18,654 bases of DNA from assembly GCA_043744805.1 (NCBI GenBank), contig JAYTTZ010000248.1, positions 1-18,654 of the forward strand, in the 5' to 3' direction. The notes under the pieces were generated by a model. The model did no database searches, had not been told where the DNA came from, and was given only the letters and a program-made list of their open reading frames with translations. Both the position numbers and the translations under genes were made by a program. Below are positions 7,663 through 15,819 of this stretch, piece by piece (the stretch's first letter is position 1; each line of letters begins with the position of its first letter). The DNA comes from Ga0077536 sp043744805. GTDB lineage: Bacteria; Pseudomonadota; Gammaproteobacteria; Ga0077536.

Positions 7663-7689
7663 GTTTGGTCCGTCACTGACGGACCAAAC
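7663..7689 (-). terminator. Perfect 27-base palindrome beyond rhlB
   Basis: GTTTGGTCCGTCA and TGACGGACCAAAC are perfect 13-base arms around one C. It begins 45 bases after the rhlB stop codon when read on the minus strand, and the stem ends in AAAC/GTTT. A strong, perfect stem between two minus-strand units suggests a transcript end or 3' RNA stabiliser. The absence of a T-run argues against simple intrinsic termination, and a DNA-binding site is an alternative. Confidence 0.5.
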
Positions 7690-7733
7690 TGCGGGCGTGT
7701 GGGGTGCGGCCTGACGCCTCCACTTGCGGCTCG

Positions 7734-9395
7734 CTAGCCCCTGAAGCCGAAGAAGCCTTTCAGCTTCTGCTTGATGCGAGTGAGCAGCTTGGGCGGTTGG
7801 TGACGCGCCGGGCTTACTGGCCCCGGCACTGCCGTGACCTCGACCTCGCGCTCACGGCGACCGCCGCGCGGACGCCGCCGCCGCGACTTCTGCTCTTCCG
7901 TCTCCACCACCGGCGCCGGATCAGCTGGCCTGGCTGCGGGCGCCGCGGCTTCCGCGGGGCGCTCGCGTGGGGCATCGTCGCGCCGCGGTCCGCCGCCGCT
8001 GCGGGCTTCGCCGCCGGAACGTCCGCCCCGTCCACCGCTGCTGCTGCCACCGCTGCTGCCACCACTCCCACCGCTTCCGCTGCTGCGACCGCGGTCCCCG
8101 CCGCCATCGCGGCGCTCGCGCTCGCGCTTCTTCTGGCGTTCGGCCGCGGCCTCGCTGAGCGCGTTCTCGACCACGCTTTCCTCGCGCTGCTCGCCTTCCA
8201 CGCGGCGCGGCGCGCGCGGCACGGGCTGGAGCATGCCGCGTTCGATCCTGGCCACCGGGATTTTCTGCTCGATGAAGGCCTCGATGTCAGGCAGGTGCAT
8301 GGCGGACTCGTCGCAGGCGAAGCTGATGGCGTCGCCTTCCGCGCCGAGGCGCGCGGTGCGCCCGATGCGATGGACGTAGTCCTCCGCGTCGTAGGGTAGG
8401 TCAAAGTTGAAGACATGCGTGACGCCCGGGATGTGCAGGCCGCGGGCGGCGACGTCGGTCGCGACGAGCAGCGAAAGCTCGCCGCGGGTGAAGCGGCCGA
8501 GCAGTGATTCGCGCTTCTTCTGCGGCACGTCCCCGGACAGCACGCCCACCTTGTAGCCGGCGCGTTCAAGCGTGAGCGCCACGCGTTCGCAGGCGTACTT
8601 GGTGTTCACGAACACCATGCCGCGATCGGTGGCGTGCTGCTTGAGCAGGCCGAGGAGCAAGGGGAGTTTTTCTTCCGTTGCCGGGAAGAACACCAGCTGG
8701 CGCACCCGTGCGGCGGTGATTGACTCCGTCTCGACGACCACTTTCTCGGGGTCGTTCATGTGTTCGTAGGCAAGTTCCAGCACGCGATGGCTCAAGGTGG
8801 CCGAAAACAGCAGGTTCTGGCGCATGGTCGCGTCGGGCATCTTGCGCAGCAGGAAGCGGATGTCGGCGATGAAGCCAAGGTCGAACATGCGATCGGCCTC
8901 GTCCATGATCATCACTTCGATCCCGCGGAGGCTCACTGCGTGTTGCTTCACGAAATCGATGATGCGACCAGGCGTGGCGATGATGACGTCAACGCCACCT
9001 TCCAGCTGTGCGCGCTGCTTGTCGTAGTCGACGCCGCCGTAGATGAGCGCGCGCTTCAACTGCGTGTACTTGCCGATTTGGGCGGCGTCCTTCTCGATCT
9101 GGATCGCCAGCTCGCGGGTGGGCGCGAGGATGATGGCGCGCGGATCTTCGGTGCGCCGTTCCGGCAGCGAGTCGCGGGTGAGCAGTCGGTTGAAGAGGGC
9201 AACGAGGAAGGCAGCGGTCTTGCCGGTGCCGGTCTGGGCCTGGCCGGCGACGTCGCGTCCGGCGAGGGTAATGGGCAGGGTCATGGCCTGGATGGGCGTG
9301 CACTGCGTGAAGCCGGCCTCGTCGAGGCCGCGCTGCAGTGACTCATGCAGGCTGAAGTTTTCGAAACGTATGTCGGTTAGGGTTGTATCGGACAC
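7734..9395 (-). CDS. rhlB: ATP-dependent RNA helicase RhlB
   Basis: DEAD-box RNA helicase; in gammaproteobacteria RhlB unwinds RNA for the degradosome. All core motifs are present in order: Q motif region 11-41 (TPIQAMTLP), AQTGTGKT 53-60, PTRELAIQ 92-99, TPGR 141-144, DEAD 165-168, SAT 198-200, VATDVAARGLHIPG 311-324 and HRIGRTAR 342-349. The stretch LFSATLSHRVLELAYEHMN and the GVDYDKQR segment are specifically RhlB-like. Beyond about residue 400 comes a charged segment, a Gly/Ser/Arg low-complexity tract (430-470), an Ala/Pro/Arg tract and a short basic-hydrophobic end (LLTRIKQKLKGFFGF). This long tail is typical of xanthomonad RhlB and probably binds RNA or RNase E. The start is GTG, with AGGA upstream at good spacing. 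No thioredoxin gene lies beside it, unlike E. coli rhlB. Confidence 0.95.
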   Translation of the reverse strand: MSDTTLTDIRFENFSLHESLQRGLDEAGFTQCTPIQAMTLPITLAGRDVAGQAQTGTGKTAAFLVALFNRLLTRDSLPERRTEDPRAIILAPTRELAIQIEKDAAQIGKYTQLKRALIYGGVDYDKQRAQLEGGVDVIIATPGRIIDFVKQHAVSLRGIEVMIMDEADRMFDLGFIADIRFLLRKMPDATMRQNLLFSATLSHRVLELAYEHMNDPEKVVVETESITAARVRQLVFFPATEEKLPLLLGLLKQHATDRGMVFVNTKYACERVALTLERAGYKVGVLSGDVPQKKRESLLGRFTRGELSLLVATDVAARGLHIPGVTHVFNFDLPYDAEDYVHRIGRTARLGAEGDAISFACDESAMHLPDIEAFIEQKIPVARIERGMLQPVPRAPRRVEGEQREESVVENALSEAAAERQKKRERERRDGGGDRGRSSGSGGSGGSSGGSSSGGRGGRSGGEARSGGGPRRDDAPRERPAEAAAPAARPADPAPVVETEEQKSRRRRPRGGRREREVEVTAVPGPVSPARHQPPKLLTRIKQKLKGFFGFRG

Positions 9396-9618
9396 TTTGA
9401 TTCCTGAAGGTGGACACTGGTGGGCCGGCGCGGGGCGCAGGCTTGGAGGTAAGACCCGGAGAGGGCTGTCGGCGCAAGGGGCGGTGACAGCACCGCGTGG
9501 GCGCCTGGCCTCTCGCAGGCAGGCTGCCCTTGCTGGAGTGGGCGGCGCGCGTGCAGCGGCGACGGGTCTCGTGCGTGCCGGCCAGGCAGCACTCCATTCC
9601 TGAGGCGGCCAACCAGCG

Positions 9619-9645
9619 TTAAACCGGCTAATCGTTGCGGTTTAA
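9619..9645 (-). terminator. Hairpin spanning the stop codon of the Lrp-type gene
   Basis: TTAAACCG (9619-9626) and CGGTTTAA (9638-9645) are perfect 8-base arms with an 11-base loop containing the TAG stop of the minus-strand regulator gene. The outer bases are A/T, so on the minus strand the stem ends in TTTAA. This is a modest candidate terminator. Confidence 0.4.
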
Positions 9646-10116
9646 ACCGATATGATCAAGCGGAAGTTCGGTGCGGGCGATGATTTTCCGCAAGACGAAG
9701 CTCGAATGGACGCCCGTCACGCCCTCGATCCGGGTGAGCCGACCCAGCAGGAATTCCTCGTAGAAGGTCATGTCCGGAAGTACTGCCTTGAGCAGGTAGT
9801 CGGCCGCCTGCCCGGTGACGATGCTGCATTCCACCACTTCCGGGAACTGGCTGACGGCGCGCTCGAAGGTGGCGAAGCGCTCCGGTGTGTGCCGGTCCAT
9901 GGTGATGCTGATCATCGCCGTGATGTTGAGCCCCAGCTTCTGCTGGTCGAGCAGGGTCACGTGCCGGACAATCACTCCAGACTCCTCCATGCGTCGCACC
10001 CGGCGCGCGCATGGCGTGGGCGACAACCCCACCTTCTCGGCCAGCTCCAGGGTGGTGATGCGGCCGTTGCCTTGCATGACGGCGAGAATCCGGCGATCGG
10101 TGCGGTCCAGTTTCAT
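9628..10116 (-). CDS. Lrp/AsnC-family transcriptional regulator
   Basis: A 162-residue Lrp/AsnC (feast/famine) regulator, the usual length. The N-terminal helix-turn-helix runs about 5-50: KLDRTDRRILAVMQ, then TLELAEKVGLSPTPCARRVRRM with the recognition helix at 32-43. The C-terminal RAM effector-binding/oligomerisation domain follows; its signature is GQAADYLLKAVLPD (102-115), the region that binds amino acids in Lrp relatives. ATG 10116 begins the family-typical LDRTDRRIL. It is transcribed divergently from leuA across a 187-base AT-rich spacer, so it is a likely regulator of leuA and of itself, with leucine or a related amino acid as probable ligand; both points are inference from position. 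It might be Lrp itself or a local paralogue, so no symbol is given. Confidence 0.92.
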   Translation of the reverse strand: MKLDRTDRRILAVMQGNGRITTLELAEKVGLSPTPCARRVRRMEESGVIVRHVTLLDQQKLGLNITAMISITMDRHTPERFATFERAVSQFPEVVECSIVTGQAADYLLKAVLPDMTFYEEFLLGRLTRIEGVTGVHSSFVLRKIIARTELPLDHIGLNRND

Positions 10117-10303
10117 GGCGAAAACCTACTCAGCTTGTTTTTGGATTTTATCTCTAAAAATAATTAATAGTTTGGAGTAAGTCATAGATATGAGCGTCCA
10201 TGGTGAGTCAATTTAGTGCCTTTCACCTCGGGCGGCCGCCTATACTACCTGCCATCCGGGTGCTCCCGCCCGCCACCTTCAACGTTTCCAGACCGGGGTT
10301 TCC
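10117..10303. promoter_or_regulatory. AT-rich divergent control region between regulator gene and leuA
   Basis: This spacer is far more AT-rich than the window average, especially about 10135-10180. It includes CTAAAAATAATTAATAG (10154-10170), which has CTA/TAG ends around an AT core in the style of Lrp-family sites. For leuA a -10-like TATACT lies at 10241-10246, giving a leader of roughly 50 bases. On the minus strand TAAAAT at 10150-10145 is a possible -10 for the regulator gene. Individual sites are tentative; a bidirectional control region is the safer statement. Confidence 0.5.
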
Positions 10304-11983
10304 ATGAGCAGCTTCGACCACCGCAAATACCCGCCATTCCCGCCCATCGCGCTCCGCGACAGGACCTGGCCGGACCAGGTCATCACCGCAGCGCCCACCT
10401 GGTGCAGCGTCGACCTGCGCGACGGCAACCAGGCGCTGATCGAGCCCATGACGGTCGGCCAGAAGCGGCAGATGTACGACCTCCTGGTGAAGGTCGGCTT
10501 CAAGCAGATTGAAATCGGCTTCCCGGCCGCCTCGCAGCCGGACTTCGACTTCGTCCGCCAGCTCATCGACGGCAAGCTCATCCCGGACGACGTTACCGTC
10601 CAGGTGCTCACCCAGGCCCGCCCGGAGCTCATCGAGCGCACCTTCGAATCCCTCGTCGGCGTGAAGAAGGCCATCGTCCACCTCTACAACTCCACCTCCA
10701 CCGTCCAGCGCGAGCAGGTCTTCGAACTTGACCGCGACGGCATCAAGGCGATTGCCACCGAAGGCGCGAAGTTCGTGAAGGCGTGTGCCGCGCGCTATCC
10801 GCAGACCGAGTGGACCTTCCAGTACTCGCCGGAAAGCTTTACCGGCACCGAGCTCGACTACGCGGTGGAAGTCTGCAATGCCGTGCTCGACGTGTGGCAG
10901 CCGACGCCGGCGCGCCCGGTCATCCTCAACCTGCCTGCCACGGTGGAGATGGCCACGCCCAATGTGTACGCCGACCAGATTGAATGGTTTGGCCGCCACA
11001 TCAACACGCGGGATGCGGTGATCATCAGCCTCCATACCCACAACGACCGCGGCTGCGCCGTGGCGGCGGCGGAACTGGCCGTGATGGGCGGCGCCCAGCG
11101 CGTGGAAGGCTGCCTCCTCGGCAACGGCGAGCGCACCGGCAACATGGACCTCGTCACGATGGCGATGAACCTCTACAGCCAGGGCATCGACCCCTGCCTC
11201 AAGCTCGGGCAGATGGACGAAATCATTCGCGTGGTGAAGGCCTGCACGCAGATCGACCTCCATCCGCGCCACCCGTATGCGGGCGAACTCGTGTTCACCG
11301 CGTTCTCCGGCAGCCACCAGGACGCCATCCGGAAGTGCCTCGCCAAGCGCAAGGACGACCAGCCCTGGGCGGTGGCCTACCTGCCCATCGATCCGGCCGA
11401 CCTCGGCCGCAGCTACCAGGAAGTCATCCGCATCAACAGCCAGTCCGGCAAGGGTGGCGTGGCCTGGGTGCTGGAGAACGAGGCCGGCTACCAGTTGCCG
11501 CGCTGGCTCCAGATTGATTTCAGTCCCGTGATCCAGCGCGAAGCGGAACGCAGCGAAACGGAAGTGGCTGGCGGCACCATCGTCGGCCTGTTCGAAGCGC
11601 ATTACCTCGCCAAGCGCATGCCGTACGAACTCATCGGCTATACGGTGACCCGCGAGAACAACGAAGATCGCCTGCAAGCCACCGTGCGTGACGACGGCCA
11701 GGACGTGGTGCTGCACGGACGCGCGTCCGGCGTGGTCGGTGCCTTCGTCGCCGCGCTCGAACAGCACAGCGGGCACCGCATCACCCTGATGGAATACAAC
11801 GAACACACGCTCAGCACGGCGGCCGGCGCCGGCGCCGATGCCGTGACCTACGTACAGCTGAGCCTCGAAGGTCGGCGTTTCTGCGGCGTGGGCCGTAGCA
11901 GCGACATCGTGGATGCCTCGCTGCGTGCCATCCTTTGCGCGCTGAACCAGCGTCTCGCCGAACAGGCGGAACGCGCCGCCTGA
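10304..11983 (+). CDS. leuA: 2-isopropylmalate synthase (LeuA)
   Basis: Catalyses the first committed step of leucine biosynthesis: acetyl-CoA plus 2-oxoisovalerate gives 2-isopropylmalate. At 559 residues it is the longer LeuA form (as in Corynebacterium/Mycobacterium), not the ~515-residue E. coli form. The TIM-barrel catalytic domain has the acid-base/metal motif VDLRDGNQAL (R39-D40), SLHTHNDRG with metal ligands H244 and H246, and GNGERTGN at 273-280. The C-terminal 130 residues are the LeuA allosteric dimer domain, where leucine feedback inhibition acts. ATG 10304 is preceded by a G-rich stretch (GGGG). It is divergent from an Lrp-type regulator and followed by a strong hairpin, so it is probably transcribed alone. 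Confidence 0.97.
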   Translation: MSSFDHRKYPPFPPIALRDRTWPDQVITAAPTWCSVDLRDGNQALIEPMTVGQKRQMYDLLVKVGFKQIEIGFPAASQPDFDFVRQLIDGKLIPDDVTVQVLTQARPELIERTFESLVGVKKAIVHLYNSTSTVQREQVFELDRDGIKAIATEGAKFVKACAARYPQTEWTFQYSPESFTGTELDYAVEVCNAVLDVWQPTPARPVILNLPATVEMATPNVYADQIEWFGRHINTRDAVIISLHTHNDRGCAVAAAELAVMGGAQRVEGCLLGNGERTGNMDLVTMAMNLYSQGIDPCLKLGQMDEIIRVVKACTQIDLHPRHPYAGELVFTAFSGSHQDAIRKCLAKRKDDQPWAVAYLPIDPADLGRSYQEVIRINSQSGKGGVAWVLENEAGYQLPRWLQIDFSPVIQREAERSETEVAGGTIVGLFEAHYLAKRMPYELIGYTVTRENNEDRLQATVRDDGQDVVLHGRASGVVGAFVAALEQHSGHRITLMEYNEHTLSTAAGAGADAVTYVQLSLEGRRFCGVGRSSDIVDASLRAILCALNQRLAEQAERAA

Positions 11984-11990
11984 GCTTGTG

Positions 11991-12019
11991 CAGGTCGTGG
12001 CCCGCATGGCCGCGACCTG
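11991..12019 (+). terminator. Strong hairpin after leuA
   Basis: CAGGTCG (11991-11997) pairs with CGACCTG (12013-12019); a T-G wobble and GGCC/GGCC extend the stem to 12 pairs with loop CGCAT. It starts eight bases after the leuA stop. The next bases are C-rich, with only a short TTT near 12035, so it is not a canonical intrinsic terminator, though a transcript-end role is likely. Confidence 0.5.
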
Positions 12020-12036
12020 GCGCCCCCCGCCGTGTT

Positions 12037-12042
12037 TATGAT
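12037..12042 (+). promoter_or_regulatory. Putative -10 box of hrpB
   Basis: TATGAT, one mismatch from consensus, 38 bases before the hrpB ATG and just past the leuA hairpin. No good -35 was found. Confidence 0.35.
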
Positions 12043-12080
12043 GCGGGCCTCCAACTCGTGAAGCCCGCCTCGATCTCCTG

Positions 12081-14555
12081 ATGACCTCACCTGTCCATTA
12101 CCCCATCGCCGAAATCCTGCCGGCGCTACGCGCGAGCCTGCGCGAACATCCGCGCCTCGTGCTGGAAGCGCCGCCGGGCGCCGGCAAGACTACCCAGGTG
12201 CCGCTGGCGTTGCTGGCTGAAGGCTGGTGCACCGGACGCATCCTCATGCTGGAACCTCGCCGGGTCGCCGCGCGGGCTGCCGCAGGCTTCATGGCCGCGC
12301 AACTCGGCGAAGCCGTGGGCGAGACGGTGGGCTATCGCATCCGCTTCGAGCGCAAAATCTCCGCGCGCACCCGCGTGGAAATCGTCACCGAAGGCATCCT
12401 CACCCGACTGGTGCAGGACGACCCGCTGCTCGACGGCGTTTCGGCCGTGCTGTTCGATGAATTCCACGAACGGAACCTGGCCAGCGATCTCGGGCTCGCG
12501 CTGTGCCTCGACGTGCAAGCGGAGATTCGGCCGGATCTGCGCCTCCTGGTGATGTCGGCCACGCTCGACGGCGCGCGCCTCGCCCAGTTCCTCGATGCTC
12601 CGCGACTGACGTCGGCCGGTCGCAGCTATCCAGTGGGCATCAGCCACGTCCCGCTGCGTCCGCGCGAAACGCCCGAACTGCAGTTCCGGCGCACGGTGGA
12701 ACTGGCGCTGGCCGAGACCGACGGCGACGTGCTGTGCTTCCTGCCCGGCAAGGCGGAAATCGATCGCAGCCAGCGGTTGCTGGCCGGGTTGCCGGTGGAA
12801 ACCTGCGCGCTCCACGGGGAACTGCGCATCGAGGAGCAGGCGCGGGTGCTGGCACCGGGAGCGGCGCGCCGCGTGGTGTTGGCCACGAACGTCGCGGAAT
12901 CCAGTGTGACCTTGCCCGGCGTGCGCGCAGTGGTGGACAGTGGCCTCGCGCGCGAGCCGCGCTACGACGCGGCGAGCGGCCTGAGCCGGCTGGAAACCGT
13001 GCTCATCGCGCAGTCGTCCGCAACGCAGCGCGCGGGACGCGCGGGACGCGTGGCACCCGGTCGCTGCTACCGCCTGTGGCCCGAAAGCCAGCGCCTCGAT
13101 CCGGCCACGCGGCCCGAAATGCAGCAGGTGGATCTCGCGGCGTTCGCGCTGGAAGTGGCCGTGTGGGGTGCCGAGCGCCTGCGCTTCCCGGAACCGCCGC
13201 CGCCGGGCGCGCTGGCGCAGGCCCGCGATCTCCTGCGTGCGCTGGGCGCGGTGGACGCCAAGGGTATGGCCACGGCCCACGGCCGTGAACTCCTCCGGTG
13301 GGGCCTGCATCCCCGCTTTGCCCATGCGCTCAGCGTGGCGCCGGAGGGGCTGCGTGGCCTCGCCTGCGACGTAGCCGCAGTGCTCGAAACCCGCGATCCG
13401 TTGCGGGGCGGCTCGCGTCGCAATGATGATCTCCGTCCGCGCCTCCAGGCGCTCCAGGCGCTGCGCGCAGGTCGCCCGCCAGGAACCGATGCTGATCGCG
13501 GCGCGCTCCAGCAAATCGAACAAGCCGCCCGCCAGCTGCGTTCGCGGCTGAAGGTCCGCGACGACGGCGCGCAGGACGCGGCCGACGTGGGCGAGGTCAT
13601 CGCGCTGGCCTATCCCGATCGTATCGCCCATGTCGACGGCAACGACCCGCTGCGCTACCAGCTGGCCAACGGCCGTGGCGCGCGACTGCATCCGGATTCC
13701 AGCCTGCTTGGCGAACCGTGGCTCGCGGTGGCGGAACTTCGCTTCGAAGCGCGGGACAGCCTGGTGCAGCGCGCGGCGCCGGTGGCCCCTGGCTTCCTCG
13801 AAGACCTGTTTCCCGACGCCTGGCAGTCCGGCCTGCAAGTGCGCTTCAACCGCGAAACCCGCACGGTGGAGGCGGCCGAATTGCGCCGTTTCTCCGGCAT
13901 CGTGCTGAGCCAGCGCGCCCGTGCCACGCCGCGCGATGCGGCCACCGCGGATCTCCTGTTCGAAGGTCTGCTGCAACTTGGGCTGGATTCACTGCCGTGG
14001 ACGCCGGCACTGCGCGAATGGCAGGCCCGCGTGCTGGGACTGCGTGCATGGTGCCCGGAGCTTGGCCTGCCGGACGTCGCCGACGACGCGCTGCTGCGTG
14101 ACGCCAACGACTGGTTGCGGCCGATGCTGGACGGCATGGCGCGCGTGGCGGAACTCGATGCAGCGCATTTTTCCGAAGCGCTGCGCGGTCGACTCGACTA
14201 CGCGCAGAAGCGCAGCGTCGACGAACTCGCCCCCATCGATTTCGAAGTGCCCAGTGGCCAGCGTCGCCGCCTTGCCTACACCATGGGCGAAGCGCCGGTG
14301 CTGGCGGTGAAGCTGCAGGAAATGTTCGGCTTGGCGGACACGCCCCGCATTGCGAAAGGCCGCGTCCCGGTGGTTTTGCATCTCCTCTCGCCACGCCAGG
14401 CGCCGCTGCAGGTCACGCAGGACTTGCGCGGCTTCTGGGAACGCACCTATCCGGAAGTGAAGAAGGAAATGAAAGGCCGCTATCCGCGCCACCCCTGGCC
14501 GGACGATCCGTGGACGGCGATCGCCACGCATCGCGCCAAGCCGCGCGGGACCTGA
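12081..14555 (+). CDS. hrpB: ATP-dependent helicase HrpB
   Basis: DEAH-type superfamily 2 helicase HrpB, 824 residues, normal length. Motifs: Walker A APPGAGKTTQ (30-39, K36), EPRRVAARA (58-66), DEFH box 126-129, SAT 159-161, LATNVAESSVTLPG (267-280) and QRAGRAGR at 316-323. After the helicase core come the winged-helix/ratchet (HA2-like) region and the large HrpB-specific C-terminal domain, ending in the recognisable KKEMKGRYPRHPWPDDP segment. The in vivo role is poorly defined; E. coli hrpB is not essential. ATG 12081 starts the family-typical PIAEILPALRASL, but has no evident Shine-Dalgarno sequence. A TATGAT at 12037-12042 may be its -10. This gene is unrelated to the type III secretion regulator also named HrpB. 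Confidence 0.95.
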   Translation: MTSPVHYPIAEILPALRASLREHPRLVLEAPPGAGKTTQVPLALLAEGWCTGRILMLEPRRVAARAAAGFMAAQLGEAVGETVGYRIRFERKISARTRVEIVTEGILTRLVQDDPLLDGVSAVLFDEFHERNLASDLGLALCLDVQAEIRPDLRLLVMSATLDGARLAQFLDAPRLTSAGRSYPVGISHVPLRPRETPELQFRRTVELALAETDGDVLCFLPGKAEIDRSQRLLAGLPVETCALHGELRIEEQARVLAPGAARRVVLATNVAESSVTLPGVRAVVDSGLAREPRYDAASGLSRLETVLIAQSSATQRAGRAGRVAPGRCYRLWPESQRLDPATRPEMQQVDLAAFALEVAVWGAERLRFPEPPPPGALAQARDLLRALGAVDAKGMATAHGRELLRWGLHPRFAHALSVAPEGLRGLACDVAAVLETRDPLRGGSRRNDDLRPRLQALQALRAGRPPGTDADRGALQQIEQAARQLRSRLKVRDDGAQDAADVGEVIALAYPDRIAHVDGNDPLRYQLANGRGARLHPDSSLLGEPWLAVAELRFEARDSLVQRAAPVAPGFLEDLFPDAWQSGLQVRFNRETRTVEAAELRRFSGIVLSQRARATPRDAATADLLFEGLLQLGLDSLPWTPALREWQARVLGLRAWCPELGLPDVADDALLRDANDWLRPMLDGMARVAELDAAHFSEALRGRLDYAQKRSVDELAPIDFEVPSGQRRRLAYTMGEAPVLAVKLQEMFGLADTPRIAKGRVPVVLHLLSPRQAPLQVTQDLRGFWERTYPEVKKEMKGRYPRHPWPDDPWTAIATHRAKPRGT

Positions 14556-14642
14556 CGCAGGCTGCGACCACACGTCGTGATGCGTTATGGTCCGCGCGGG
14601 CGCGCAAGTCGCCGCACCCCATCCAAAGCAGGAGACCCCCAA

Positions 14643-15218
14643 GTGAGAAACAAGATTGTCGCCGCGAGCCTCGCGGCTGCCCTCCTGGCCAGCGCCGCCG
14701 CCAATGCAGGTGCTGCCGACCAGGTCCAAGTCGTGATGGAAACGTCCAAGGGCATGATTGAACTGGTGCTCGATGCCAGGAAGGCGCCGAAATCGGTGGC
14801 GAACTTCGTCACCTATGCGAAGGCTGGGCATTACAACGGGACGATTTTCCATCGCGTGATCCCGGGCTTCATGATCCAGGGCGGTGGGTTCACCACGGCG
14901 ATGGAACAGCGTCCCACCGGCGAGCCCATCAAGAACGAAGGCGACAACGGCCTCAAGAACACCCGCGGCAGCATTGCCATGGCGCGCACCGGCGATCCCG
15001 ACAGCGCCACGTCCCAGTTCTTCATCAATGTGCGCGAAAACCCGCGGCTTGATTTCACGGCGCCCGTGGGCGGTGACTGGGGTTATGCGGTTTTCGGTGA
15101 AGTGACGAGCGGCATGGAGGTGGTAGATGCCATCGTCAACGTCCCGACCACTACGGTCGGGCCCTACGGCGACGTGCCGGAGACGCCCATCGAAATAACG
15201 AAAGTGGAAATCAAATAG
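14643..15218 (+). CDS. Cyclophilin-type peptidyl-prolyl cis-trans isomerase, exported
   Basis: A PpiA-like periplasmic cyclophilin of 191 residues. The signal peptide is residues 1-25 (RNKIVAASLAAALLASAAANAGA, with cleavage near AGA/ADQ). The catalytic domain has FHRVIPGFMIQGG at 69-81 with catalytic R71, SQFFINV at 124-130, and GYAVFGEV near 147-154, all cyclophilin signatures. The start is GTG 14643, chosen because AGGAG (14630-14634) sits eight bases upstream and the signal peptide begins exactly there; the upstream ATG at 14577 would add an Arg-rich stretch that breaks the signal. It probably assists folding of envelope proteins. It seems monocistronic, with TATGGT (14586-14591) as a possible -10 and a strong hairpin after the stop. 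Confidence 0.94.
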   Translation: MRNKIVAASLAAALLASAAANAGAADQVQVVMETSKGMIELVLDARKAPKSVANFVTYAKAGHYNGTIFHRVIPGFMIQGGGFTTAMEQRPTGEPIKNEGDNGLKNTRGSIAMARTGDPDSATSQFFINVRENPRLDFTAPVGGDWGYAVFGEVTSGMEVVDAIVNVPTTTVGPYGDVPETPIEITKVEIK

Positions 15219-15228
15219 CGTTGGATGC

Positions 15229-15260
15229 CCACCGCGCGGCAGCAGGCCGTCGCGCGGTGG
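15229..15260. terminator. Hairpin between convergent genes
   Basis: CCACCGCGCG (15229-15238) and CGCGCGGTGG (15251-15260) are perfect 10-base arms with a 12-base loop, ten bases after the cyclophilin stop and 17 bases beyond the stop of the convergent SnoaL-like gene. The position suits a shared bidirectional terminator. No T-run is present on either side. Confidence 0.55.
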
Positions 15261-15277
15261 CGTAGTCGGGCGGGGTT

Positions 15278-15721
15278 TCAGCCCACCCAGATTTCTTCGG
15301 TGTGCAGGCGCGTCAGGTGGATCTTCTGCAGCTTCCACGCGCCGTTTTCCTTCACGTAGTCCTCGTGGTAGTGGCCCCAGCCCTTGAAGTGGCAGGTGGG
15401 CAATCGCACGTAGTCGAACATCGCCCAGATGGCCTTGGCGGTGGTGGCGCTGGTGAGCTCGATTTCAGGCATGAAGCCCTGGTGCATCGACTTCGCGCCC
15501 GTCATGAGCCCGCTCACGCCGGCCACCAGGGCGTCGCGTCCTTCGCAGCCGATGTCGGTCGGCAAGTCCTTGCGTGCGCGCGGCGCGCCCTCGTACATCG
15601 CCGAGATGTCGGCCGTGAAGCAGTGCTGCCATTGATCCCACTGTTGGGTGTCCATCAGGCGGAAGTAGCGTGACTTTAACTGGCGAATGTCTTCGAGATC
15701 CTGCAGCTGCTGCATGTCCAT
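15278..15721 (-). CDS. SnoaL/NTF2-like family protein
   Basis: A 147-residue protein of the NTF2-like cone-fold superfamily, closest in pattern to the SnoaL_4 group. Visible signatures are LEDIRQLKSRYFRLMDTQQW (9-28), CFTADISAMYEG (34-45) and the closing strands GHYHEDYVKENGAWKLQKI (116-134) with HLTRLH after them. Members are small hydratases, isomerases, dioxygenase small subunits or binding proteins, so a precise activity cannot be given; possible pocket residues H80, D103 and H117 are only candidates. ATG 15721 has GGGAG upstream at good spacing; the longer in-frame start at 15862 adds a Cys/Arg-rich non-family stretch. It is divergent from the chimeric ORF, with a 198-base spacer. A catabolic partner role for a lost oxygenase is speculative. 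Confidence 0.85.
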   Translation of the reverse strand: MDMQQLQDLEDIRQLKSRYFRLMDTQQWDQWQHCFTADISAMYEGAPRARKDLPTDIGCEGRDALVAGVSGLMTGAKSMHQGFMPEIELTSATTAKAIWAMFDYVRLPTCHFKGWGHYHEDYVKENGAWKLQKIHLTRLHTEEIWVG

Positions 15722-15819
15722 CAAGTTTCTCCCTATCCTGCATTGTTGGTGTCGGAACAGGCGCGAGCGTAGCAAATCGGAGCGCGTGCCTGCGCAGCCA
15801 GGAGAGGATTTTAATACGC

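Larger units (their letters stand above)
7165..7733. other. Gene-free region between two minus-strand transcription units
   Basis: About 570 bases with no convincing gene. The ORFs present on either strand are Arg/Trp/Pro/Gly-rich and match no family I know. Roughly 7165-7320 should contain the promoter of the DUF1800 operon, but no strong -35/-10 pair was found. 7621-7689 holds two strong hairpins beyond the 3' end of rhlB. Confidence 0.5.

Noticed and set aside
7310..7714. Plus-strand ORF of 134 codons in the gap before rhlB
   Set aside because: Trp/Arg/Ala/Pro-rich, no Shine-Dalgarno, no family match, and its end runs through the 27-base palindrome.
10223..12007. Minus-strand ORF of 594 codons opposite leuA
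   Set aside because: Covers the whole leuA gene in antisense, with Asp/His/Val/Ala-biased composition typical of mirrored GC-rich codons.
12126..13976. Minus-strand ORF of 616 codons opposite hrpB
   Set aside because: Antisense to conserved helicase motifs and without recognisable domains of its own.
13989..15338. Minus-strand ORF of 449 codons spanning the hrpB end and the cyclophilin gene
   Set aside because: It crosses two real genes in antisense and their intergenic hairpin; no family resemblance.
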